Assembly: GCA_026992735.1 (NCBI GenBank)
Contig: JALWYO010000131.1
Span: 1 to 33,044, forward strand
DNA: 33,044 bases
From: Deltaproteobacteria bacterium
GTDB taxonomy: Bacteria; Desulfobacterota; Dissulfuribacteria; Dissulfuribacterales; QOAL01
Reading direction: 5' to 3'
Below the pieces are notes generated by a model. It was not told the DNA's origin and made no database searches. It saw nothing but the letters and a program-made list of their open reading frames with translations. Below, piece after piece: positions 24,811 through 32,321 of this stretch. Made by a program: the position numbers and the translations under genes. How positions within the stretch are numbered: position 1 is the first letter of the stretch; every line of letters begins with the position of its first letter.

Positions 24811-26667
24811 CTATGCGGAAATGCCGTACACAAACTGCAGCATGGCCATCATAACCACCAGGTAAAGTATGGTCATGCCTGTCCCTGCCCTAACATAATC
24901 AACCGTGCGGTAGCCGCCGGGTCTCATTATCAGTGCGTTGACCTGGTGAGTAGGCAGCACGAACGTATTGGATGCAGCTATGCCGACTACCAGTGCCGCC
25001 ATCTTTGGATCAGCGCCGGCCTGAAGGGCCATGTTCATGGTAAGGGGAACAAGGAGCACTGTTGCACCGACATTCGATGCCACCAGGGTGAAGAACGAGG
25101 TAAGAAGGCCGATAATAAGGAGCAGCATGAACGGAGTGACCTGTCCCATGGCATTCATGATGCTGGTTGCGATGTAGCGGGCCGCTCCGGTTGTCTCAAA
25201 GGCAATGCCAAGTGGTATGAGGCCGCCAAGGAGAAAGACTGTCATCCAGTCAACTGACTGGTATGCCTCGTCAATGGACAGAACTTTCAGCAGTACCATG
25301 CCAAGGGCGCCTGAAAGGAGCGCCACGGAAAGCTGGACGTGAAAACCCAGGGCCAGGGTAAGGGCCAGTATCAGGCATGCCACTGCAGGCAGCGCCTTTT
25401 CCGGCCTCATAATCTCGCCCTTGAGGTCTTCTGTAAAAAGTAGGATGCCCTTTTCCTTTAGAAAGTGGAGCTTCTCCCACGGGCCTTCCAGGAGCAGGCC
25501 GTCACCAGCCCTGAGCTTCATCCTGGAAATATTGCGCCTCAGTATCTCCCCACCCTTGTTGAGGGCCATGGGATTGACGCCATAGGTCTTTCTGAAGTGG
25601 ACATCCCTCATGGTTGTGCCCACAAGCTTGGAGTTCGGCGGAATGACCGCCTCAACGATGCCGCTGTTGTTTGGAGACAGCATCTCTGCAAAGTATTCAA
25701 GGTCCTCCTTGGGCTCCCAGCCAAGGTCGTGCTGAATATGCTTTATGTGTTCTTCCTTGCCCATTATTGCAACAACATCTCCCGGCTCGATCACATCCTC
25801 ACGCACAGGAGACAGTATCATCTTCTTGGTAGCAGGCTTGTAGATAGCCAAAATGGTTGACTTGTAAGTGGGCCTGAAATTCAGGTCATCCAGGCTCCTC
25901 GGCCTCCAGTTTTCAGGGACAACCAGTTCGTGGGGCTTTTTGCCAACCTTAATGGAATAAAGGCTTTCCACCTGACCGGACATAAGGCCGGAATCATCAC
26001 CGGCCTGCTTGGAAGGAAGTATCCACCTGCCGAGCAGAGCGAAATAGACTATGCCTGCAACGAGCAAGGCAAGGCCCATGGGGGTGACAGTGAAAAGTCC
26101 GAACGGCTCAAACGCCTTGCCACCCATCAGGGATATGTTGTTGTTCCACCACTGCTCCATAAGGTCGTTCAAGAGGATCAAGGGGCTTGAACCCACCAGG
26201 GTAATACATCCGCCGATAATGGCGCAGAAACCCATGGGCATCAAGATCCTGGAGATAGGAACGCCAAGCTGCTTGCTGATCCTGGTGGCAGCAGGCATGA
26301 AGAGAGCTGCCGCCCCGATATTCTGCATGAAGCTTGAGATGAGCCCCACGGTAGCCGCAATGAGCGCCATGATCCGGGTCTCGGACTTTCCTGCAAGCTT
26401 GATTATCTGCCGCGCCAGGATGTTCATAACCCCTGTCTTGTCAAGCCCGGCGCCGATGATAATGACCGCTATGATGGAAACAACCGCATTTGAACTCAGG
26501 CCGCTGATAGCCTGTTTAGCCGTGACCACCCCGAGCAGAGGCAGGATGACCATCATCATTATGCCAACCACGTCCACCCTCACCCATTCGAAGATGAACA
26601 GGAGAATGGCAAACACAAGCACGGCAAGAACAATCATAATGTCGTGTGTTAAAATTAATTCCTGCAT
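24811..26667 (-). CDS. SLC13/DASS-type carrier with two TrkA-C domains
   Basis: The 618-residue membrane protein has the plan of SAC1-like and related sulfate or dicarboxylate carriers: five or so helices, a long cytoplasmic loop (about 215-390) with two RCK/TrkA-C units, and a second helical block. The first half includes SSFMQNIGAAALFMPAATRI and CAIIGGCITLVGSSPLILLND; the second contains TLVASNVGATVLLVPLTMNMA and VGIAASNTFVLPTHQVNALI. The TrkA-C units contain VIEPGDVVAIMGKEE and KLRAGDGLLLEGP. Sulfate is a reasonable substrate in a sulfate-reducing lineage but is inferred only. An AAGGAGGG ribosome binding site is followed by an AGGGAA/TTCCCT dyad just before the ATG. It leads the carrier-carrier-Usp unit. 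Confidence 0.87.
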   Translation of the reverse strand: MQELILTHDIMIVLAVLVFAILLFIFEWVRVDVVGIMMMVILPLLGVVTAKQAISGLSSNAVVSIIAVIIIGAGLDKTGVMNILARQIIKLAGKSETRIMALIAATVGLISSFMQNIGAAALFMPAATRISKQLGVPISRILMPMGFCAIIGGCITLVGSSPLILLNDLMEQWWNNNISLMGGKAFEPFGLFTVTPMGLALLVAGIVYFALLGRWILPSKQAGDDSGLMSGQVESLYSIKVGKKPHELVVPENWRPRSLDDLNFRPTYKSTILAIYKPATKKMILSPVREDVIEPGDVVAIMGKEEHIKHIQHDLGWEPKEDLEYFAEMLSPNNSGIVEAVIPPNSKLVGTTMRDVHFRKTYGVNPMALNKGGEILRRNISRMKLRAGDGLLLEGPWEKLHFLKEKGILLFTEDLKGEIMRPEKALPAVACLILALTLALGFHVQLSVALLSGALGMVLLKVLSIDEAYQSVDWMTVFLLGGLIPLGIAFETTGAARYIATSIMNAMGQVTPFMLLLIIGLLTSFFTLVASNVGATVLLVPLTMNMALQAGADPKMAALVVGIAASNTFVLPTHQVNALIMRPGGYRTVDYVRAGTGMTILYLVVMMAMLQFVYGISA

Positions 26668-27191
26668 AGGGAAATTCCCTCCTTCTCCCTAAATTTAAAT
26701 TTTGTACTGCTTATTTTGAAAGCAAATCTTTTTCATAATCAAAGAAATAACTGCCAGCAGGCCGGTCACCCGGTGCTGTTCAAAAGGCAAAGCGTACCAT
26801 GCCGTTATGGAATATCATGATATTAATAATTAGAAAACTAAGGAGCATTGGGAAAGTGAAGAGTAAACCTCTGAAGATTAAGCCCTGAAGGCGCATGAAT
26901 AGAGACCTTCGCGAGGCTGCTATGTAGATAAAGAATAACCCTTTGATTTGACATCATCTTAGTGCCTTTGTCCAAATGTGAAACAGATAGATAGCACCTT
27001 GCACCTTTTTTTGCAATATTTTTGAACGAGATCCTGGCAAACTTTCGAAGCCGCTCCAATATTTTTATTGGCACCTTGCATGTACAGGCTAATATAGCCT
27101 GGCATGTCCTTTCCGTAACAGTGATCCCCACTGAAGGCCGTGCCGAAATTAATGACAAAGCAGGACTCAAAGTGTTACAAATGGAGACGCA
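26668..27191. other. Divergent intergenic region between the carrier unit and the cysteine synthase-CysRS fusion
   Basis: No gene is supported here: a long minus-strand frame covers it but is only the antisense of the fusion gene extended upstream. Notable contents are three copies of GCACCTT (26994, 27001, 27071), of which two extend to GCACCTTGCA, and two short hairpins described separately. AAGGAGGG near 26680 serves the minus-strand carrier. GGAG at 27183-27186 serves the plus-strand fusion. The remainder is AT-rich and unremarkable. Confidence 0.5.
27056..27101 (+). promoter_or_regulatory. Candidate promoter/operator region of the cysteine synthase-CysRS fusion
   Basis: CCAATA-TTTT-TATTGG (27056-27071) and CAGGCTA-ATA-TAGCCTG (27085-27101) are two perfect inverted repeats in tandem. 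TTGGCA (27068-27073) resembles a -35 box. A TATAGC at 27093-27098 lies 19 bases beyond it, inside the second repeat, and is a possible weak -10. A regulator binding the 17-bp palindrome could block initiation. The start codon is 90 bases further on. Confidence 0.35.
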
Positions 27192-29561
27192 ATGAAAAAT
27201 CTGCCTAACAGTATCCTTGACCTGATAGGTAATACCCCCTTGATACCGCTGCGGCGTCTCAATCCTTTCAAGGGAGTAACCATCCTGACAAAGCTGGAAT
27301 CCTTTAATCCGGGGGGCTCCATTAAGGACAGGATTGCCCTTAACATGATCGAGTCTGCTGAAAAACGCGGGGAACTCACCAAGGACAGGATTGTACTCGA
27401 GGCAAGCAGTGGCAATACCGGCATCGGCCTTGCCCTGGTCTGTTCCGTAAAGGGCTACAGATGCCTTATAGCCATGAGCGAGGCAGCCAGCCTGGAACGC
27501 AGGAAGATAATGAAGGCATATGGGGCAGAGATACTTCTGACTCCGGCCAGGTTCGGGACAGACGGCGCCATAGAAGCAGTTTACAAGCTCTTTCGCGAAC
27601 ATCCTGAAAAATATTTTCTCACAGATCAGTTCAACAACCCTGACAACTGGATGACTCACTACCATTTCACCGCCAGTGAGATATGGGAACAGACAGGTGG
27701 AGAACTTGATACAGTAATATCTACCATGGGGACCACTGGCACGCTGATGGGCCTTGTCAGAAGATTCCGGGAGCTTGACCCGTCCATCAGGATAATCGGG
27801 GTGGAACCGTTTCTGGGACATTCCATTCAGGGCCTCAAAAATATGAAGGAGTCGTATAGGCCCGGCATCTTCGACAAAAAACTCCCTGACGAAATCGTTA
27901 ACTGCGCCGATGAGGAGGCCTTTGAAACTGCCAGGCGTTTGGCCAGGGAAGAGGGAATATTTGCCGGTATGAGTTCAGGGGCGGCAGTGGCTGCTGCCAT
28001 CCGTCAGGCATCTGTCATGGATTCAGGCACAATAGTTACAATCCTCCCGGATGGCGGGGAACGGTACCTGAGCACCACTCTATTCTCCATCCCTGAAGAA
28101 CAAAGCGAACCTGCCGGAACTGCCCTGAAATTCTGTAATACAGCCACGAAAAAGAAAGAAGTCTTCGAGCCACTTCAACCGGGCAAGGCCGGGATATACT
28201 CGTGTGGCCCAACTGCCTGCGAACACATGGACCTTTCAATGGCCCGCAGGCTGATCTCGGCAGACCTGCTCAAGAGGACACTGCAACATCTTGGGTACAA
28301 GACAACCCATGTCATGAACATAACGGACATGGACGACAGAACCATCAACGCTGCTATCAGGGCCAACCGCCCTCTGGACGAGCTGACTGAAGAATATGCC
28401 AGGTCCTTCATGGAGGACGTGGCAGAGCTCAAGTGTCTGCCTGCAGACTATTATCCCAGGGCCAGCCGTCACGTCACTGACATGATTGATACCACGGAAA
28501 AACTTATTGCAAAGGGATTTGCCTACGAAAGTCACAGCTCTGTTTACTTTGACGTGTCAAAACTCCCTGATTATGGCAGGTTTTCCCGCATAGACCTGGA
28601 AAGAATAGACGTGGGACGCACTGTTGACCTTGACGATTACGACAAGGACAGCCCACTGGACTTTACGCTGTTCAAGAGGGTTAACCTGGACGAACTCAAA
28701 AGGGGAATCGGCTATAATACACCATGGGGCCAGGCCAGGCCGGGTTGGCACATCGAATGCGCTGTCATGGCCATGAAATACCTGGGGGATTTCTTTGACA
28801 TCCATACCAGCGGCTGCAACCTCATATTTCCGCACCATGAAAACGAAATAGCCATAGCACGCGCACTCACGGGCAAAGGGCTGGCAAAATACTGGCTGCA
28901 CAGCGAGCTCATCCTGGTGCATGGCAAAAAGATGGCCCCTGGCAACCAGAACGTGGTAACGATAAAAAAGCTCCTGTCAGGGGGATATTCCGGAAGACAG
29001 ATACGATTTTTCCTTCTGCGTTCCCACTACCGCAAACCAGTCACCTTTTCTTTAAAGGCCCTCAAGGATGCATGCAGGGGGCTTTCCAGGATAGACGCCT
29101 TCCGGGCAGATGTGAACAGCTGTCTTTATCTGAGGCCTGATGAAAAACCTTCTAAAAAGGTCAAAAAGGCACTTTGCCAGATGGAAAGGCATTTTTTTTC
29201 CTGCATCCTGGACGACCTGAACACCTCTGCAGCCTTTGGCACTATCTTCTCATTCATACGAAGCATGAATCCCGTTATTGCCAGTGGAGATGTCAACAGC
29301 AGCGATGCCTCTGCTATCATCAGCAAGTTCCGTGAATTCGACACCATCCTCGGAGTGCTGGAATTCAAGCGCACCAGGCGCAAACTTTCACCCGAGATAG
29401 TCAGGCTCATAGAAGAGAGGGAAAGGGCCAGGCAGGAAAAGAGATTCAAGGACGCTGACGATATGAGAAAAAGGCTCCTGGAAATGGGCATCGAGCTGAT
29501 AGATACGTCCAAGGGAGCGAGGATAAGATTTACAGACCGTCAAGGCGCTTCAGGGAAGTAA
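27192..29561 (+). CDS. Cysteine synthase (CysM-type) fused to a CysRS-like domain with altered HIGH and KMSKS motifs
   Basis: Residues 1-305 form a PLP cysteine synthase with PGGSIKDR (K45 as Schiff-base lysine), SSGNTG, GTTGTLMG and PDGGERYLSTTLF. The QGLKNM and RPGIFDKKLPDE segments resemble CysM, the type able to use thiosulfate. Residues about 325-789 form a full-length CysRS-like region. Its four zinc ligands are kept: C338 (SCGPT), C523 (HIECAVM), H548 and E552 (HHENE). However, HIGH is DLSM (347-350), KMSKS is KMAPG (580-584), and the KIIKS-like segment after NITDMDD reads RTINA. The C-terminal anticodon-domain tail (ADDMRKRLLEMGIEL) remains. A GGAG site precedes the ATG by five bases, and murJ follows after 16. 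It may sense or channel cysteine, or still charge tRNA by a variant site; sequence alone cannot decide. Confidence 0.93.
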   Translation: MKNLPNSILDLIGNTPLIPLRRLNPFKGVTILTKLESFNPGGSIKDRIALNMIESAEKRGELTKDRIVLEASSGNTGIGLALVCSVKGYRCLIAMSEAASLERRKIMKAYGAEILLTPARFGTDGAIEAVYKLFREHPEKYFLTDQFNNPDNWMTHYHFTASEIWEQTGGELDTVISTMGTTGTLMGLVRRFRELDPSIRIIGVEPFLGHSIQGLKNMKESYRPGIFDKKLPDEIVNCADEEAFETARRLAREEGIFAGMSSGAAVAAAIRQASVMDSGTIVTILPDGGERYLSTTLFSIPEEQSEPAGTALKFCNTATKKKEVFEPLQPGKAGIYSCGPTACEHMDLSMARRLISADLLKRTLQHLGYKTTHVMNITDMDDRTINAAIRANRPLDELTEEYARSFMEDVAELKCLPADYYPRASRHVTDMIDTTEKLIAKGFAYESHSSVYFDVSKLPDYGRFSRIDLERIDVGRTVDLDDYDKDSPLDFTLFKRVNLDELKRGIGYNTPWGQARPGWHIECAVMAMKYLGDFFDIHTSGCNLIFPHHENEIAIARALTGKGLAKYWLHSELILVHGKKMAPGNQNVVTIKKLLSGGYSGRQIRFFLLRSHYRKPVTFSLKALKDACRGLSRIDAFRADVNSCLYLRPDEKPSKKVKKALCQMERHFFSCILDDLNTSAAFGTIFSFIRSMNPVIASGDVNSSDASAIISKFREFDTILGVLEFKRTRRKLSPEIVRLIEERERARQEKRFKDADDMRKRLLEMGIELIDTSKGARIRFTDRQGASGK

Positions 29562-29577
29562 AGGCAAAACAGAACAC

Positions 29578-31173
29578 ATGCCCTCCCCTTCCGGAACATC
29601 CGCCTCAAGAATAGCAAGGTCAGCCAAATCCGTAAGCGCAGCGGTCTTTCTCTCAAGGCTGCTGGGACTGGTGCGGGAACAGGTCCTTGCCGGACTCTTT
29701 GGCGCAGGCACTGCCATGGATGCCTTCGTTGTGGCATTCAGGATACCCAACCTCCTGAGGGACCTGTTTGCAGAGGGAGCGTTGAGTTCAGCCTTTGTAA
29801 CTGTTTTTGCGGAATACCAGGAGAAAAAAAACCCAGAGGAAACGCACAGGCTGGTCAATAACGTTTTCACAGCTATCACCATCATACTGGGCATAGTATG
29901 TATCCTTGGCATCTTTTTTTCAAAAGAGCTGGTCATGCTCATGGCACCGGAGTTTTCCCTGGTGGCGGGCAAGATCCAGCTTTCCACCAGCCTCACCATG
30001 ATAATGTTCCCGTTTCTCCTGCTGATTTCCATATCTGCACTCCTGATGGGTCTTCTCAACACCAGGGGGTATTTTTTCATCCCGGCATTTGCCTCAAGCT
30101 GCTTCAACCTGGGTTCCATCGTGGTGGGAGGAGGCCTTGCACTTGCAATCCCTGCAATGGGCTATCCCGCCATCTATGGCATGGCCGTGGGCACCCTGGC
30201 AGGAGGAGGCATGCAGCTCCTGGTCCAGCTTCCATGCGTCAGGAAGGAAGGATTCAGGATAAGACCCTTTCTGAACCTGCGAGATCCAGGCCTCAGGAAG
30301 ATGGGCCGCCTGGTGATCCCAGCCATAATAGGCCTCTCTGCCACGCAGATAAACATATTCGTCAATACCAATTTCGCATCGAGGTGCGCAGAGGGAAGCG
30401 TGGCATGGCTCAACTACGCATTCAGGCTCATGCAGTTCCCCATAGGGCTTTTTGGAGTGGCCCTCTCGGTGGCAACACTGCCTCTGATCGCCAAGCAGGC
30501 AGCCAAGGGAGCATCAAGAGAGCTCGGGGAGACCATGGTGTCTTCACTGGTCCTGGCCTTCGCCCTGACGCTGCCTGCAGCTATCGGCCTTTGGCTCCTG
30601 GCCGAGCCCATTATTGCCCTGATATTCCAGCACGGGCATTTTACCCGGTTCGATACCGTAATGACTGCCCAGGCCCTGAAATTTTACTCCATAGGGTTGA
30701 TGGCATACTCGGCAGTAAAGATCATAGTACCTGTTTACTATGCCCTGGATGACACTAAATGGCCGGTAATCGGGAGTTTCATGTCCGTTGCGGCAAACGT
30801 GATCATAATACTTCTCACCCTGGACAGGTTCCAGCACAGGGCCATAGCACTCTCAACCTCGGTTACCATAATATTCAACTTCCTCTTTCTGGCAGTGATC
30901 CTCTACAGAAAAACCGGGGGATACCCTGTAAGACGGCTGATAGTATCTCTCGGTAAGATAGCAGTGGCCTCTGCCCTGATGGGTGCCGTGGTTCTTGTCA
31001 TATCCACATGGATGGATTTCGGACAGGGAATGGCCGCCCTGGCCCTTCAGGTATCAGTAAGTATTGCAGCTGGTGTTATCGTATATGCCATGGCTGTACT
31101 GCTGGTAGGACTTGGGGAGGCAAGGGAATTCATGGAGGCAGTAAAAGGCATGATCCGGCGGGCAGTAGGTTGA
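29578..31173 (+). CDS. murJ: Lipid II flippase MurJ
   Basis: MurJ moves lipid II across the inner membrane for peptidoglycan synthesis. The 531-residue protein has about 14 membrane helices and the MOP-superfamily MviN pattern: SRLLGLVREQVLAGLFGAG near the start (25-43), then AMDAFVVAFRIPNLLRDLFAEGALSSAFV, whose RIPNLLR and EGA segments are characteristic. Arginines in the central cavity region (SRLLGLVRE, RIPNLLRR-type) are kept. It begins 16 bases after the fusion gene and probably shares its transcript, followed by a 23-base gap to the convergent histidine kinase. Nothing is unusual except that partnership. Confidence 0.95.
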   Translation: MPSPSGTSASRIARSAKSVSAAVFLSRLLGLVREQVLAGLFGAGTAMDAFVVAFRIPNLLRDLFAEGALSSAFVTVFAEYQEKKNPEETHRLVNNVFTAITIILGIVCILGIFFSKELVMLMAPEFSLVAGKIQLSTSLTMIMFPFLLLISISALLMGLLNTRGYFFIPAFASSCFNLGSIVVGGGLALAIPAMGYPAIYGMAVGTLAGGGMQLLVQLPCVRKEGFRIRPFLNLRDPGLRKMGRLVIPAIIGLSATQINIFVNTNFASRCAEGSVAWLNYAFRLMQFPIGLFGVALSVATLPLIAKQAAKGASRELGETMVSSLVLAFALTLPAAIGLWLLAEPIIALIFQHGHFTRFDTVMTAQALKFYSIGLMAYSAVKIIVPVYYALDDTKWPVIGSFMSVAANVIIILLTLDRFQHRAIALSTSVTIIFNFLFLAVILYRKTGGYPVRRLIVSLGKIAVASALMGAVVLVISTWMDFGQGMAALALQVSVSIAAGVIVYAMAVLLVGLGEAREFMEAVKGMIRRAVG

Positions 31174-31196
31174 TACAACATCATCTCTCTTAAGCG

Positions 31197-32306
31197 TCAA
31201 CGTGCAGCAATCTTTGGAATAGAGATGGAGAAAACTGCTCCGTGCTCAGGAGGTTTCTTGTTTTGTACCCAGACCTTGCCGCCATGGGCCTCTACTATGG
31301 TCTTTACCACTGCCAGCCCTATTCCACAGCCTTCCACGTCCCCGGAATAGTTGGCACGGTAAAAGGGATCAAAGATATAGGGCAGATCCTCCTCCATTAT
31401 CCCTGGGCCGCTGTCTTCAATAGTTAGCACGACATTATGGCCTGTTTCCTTTATATTTATGTTAATAGTTGAAGATTCCGGTGAATATTTTATGGCATTA
31501 TCCAGCAGATTAAGTATGACTCTCTGGAACTGTGTCTTGTCCAGCTCCACCAGCGGGATATGCTTTGATGATACTTCGAGCCGTATTCTGATGTCCTTTT
31601 GAGATGCCTTAATCTGAACAGAGGACAGAATATCATGGATAAGTGTTTTGAGATCGCAAGGTTCTTTTGAGAGAGTAATCTGGCCTGCTTCCATCCGCAC
31701 TATGTCGAGAAACGAACGGATGTATTTGTCAACTCTGCCCACTTCCTTCAACACAGCGTCCAGGTAACTGCGCTGTTTGTCATTAAGAGGCCCGGCCTTT
31801 TCACTCTTTAGCCTGTTCAGCAGCCCGCCAGCCACCGCCAGCGGACCCTTAAGGTCATGCGCAAACATTGATATTAATACCCTGCGGTGCTGTTCCAGCT
31901 GTTTTTCCTTGGAAACATCACGAAAGACTGCGATTGCACCCTTGATCTTGTTGCATGTGATAAGGGGCGCGGCCGTATATCTGACAGGGATCTCGTGCCC
32001 GTCTTTATGATGGATAGTGCCTTCTGAATGGATAAGGACCCTGTCCTTGGGAGGCAAGTCCTTGAACTCGGACAGACGGCATGGAATACCTACCAGAACC
32101 TCATGGCATTTCTGGCCCTGAATCTCCTCCCTGGTAAAACCGGTGATTTGCTCTGCAGTCGGATTGAACTCCAGAATCCTTTCGTCTTCATCCAGAATGA
32201 CAAGGCCTATAGGGAAATTATTGACAATCAGGTCAAAAAGCTCGTCCTTATTAGCCAAATCAATATTGAGGGATTTTTTACATTTTTCCGGTGTATTAGA
32301 AGGCAT
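31197..32306 (-). CDS. Soluble PAS-domain sensor histidine kinase
   Basis: The 369-residue protein has no membrane segment. A PAS domain (about 22-130) begins LFDLIVNNFPIGLVILDEDERILEFNP and contains one CxV/CRL pair of cysteines (C67, C76) that might be redox-active. A HisKA domain follows with H150 in MFAHDLKGPL. The ATPase domain has N270 (NLLDNAIKY), D298 (EDSGPG) and GCGIGLAVVKTIVEAHGG (326-343). These are all the residues needed for ATP binding and autophosphorylation. No response regulator is adjacent. It starts 15 bases after the Mrp ATPase stop and is probably in the same transcript. The signal is unknown. Confidence 0.9.
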   Translation of the reverse strand: MPSNTPEKCKKSLNIDLANKDELFDLIVNNFPIGLVILDEDERILEFNPTAEQITGFTREEIQGQKCHEVLVGIPCRLSEFKDLPPKDRVLIHSEGTIHHKDGHEIPVRYTAAPLITCNKIKGAIAVFRDVSKEKQLEQHRRVLISMFAHDLKGPLAVAGGLLNRLKSEKAGPLNDKQRSYLDAVLKEVGRVDKYIRSFLDIVRMEAGQITLSKEPCDLKTLIHDILSSVQIKASQKDIRIRLEVSSKHIPLVELDKTQFQRVILNLLDNAIKYSPESSTININIKETGHNVVLTIEDSGPGIMEEDLPYIFDPFYRANYSGDVEGCGIGLAVVKTIVEAHGGKVWVQNKKPPEHGAVFSISIPKIAAR

Positions 32307-32321
32307 ATTTTAATCAATATA

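Noticed and set aside
26994-27080. GCACCTT repeats as a CRISPR array
   Set aside because: Units are only 7-10 bases with spacers of 0 and about 63 bases, and no cas gene is present.
27000-27191. A riboswitch or T-box leader for the cysteine fusion
   Set aside because: The two hairpins are short, no T-box sequence (AGGGTGGNACCGCG-like) or SAM/cobalamin riboswitch core is visible, and no terminator precedes the start codon.
26838-27821. A 327-codon minus-strand open frame
   Set aside because: Two thirds of it is antisense to the cysteine synthase domain, it has no recognisable motif, and its composition (Cys- and His-rich without pattern) is that of a shadow frame.
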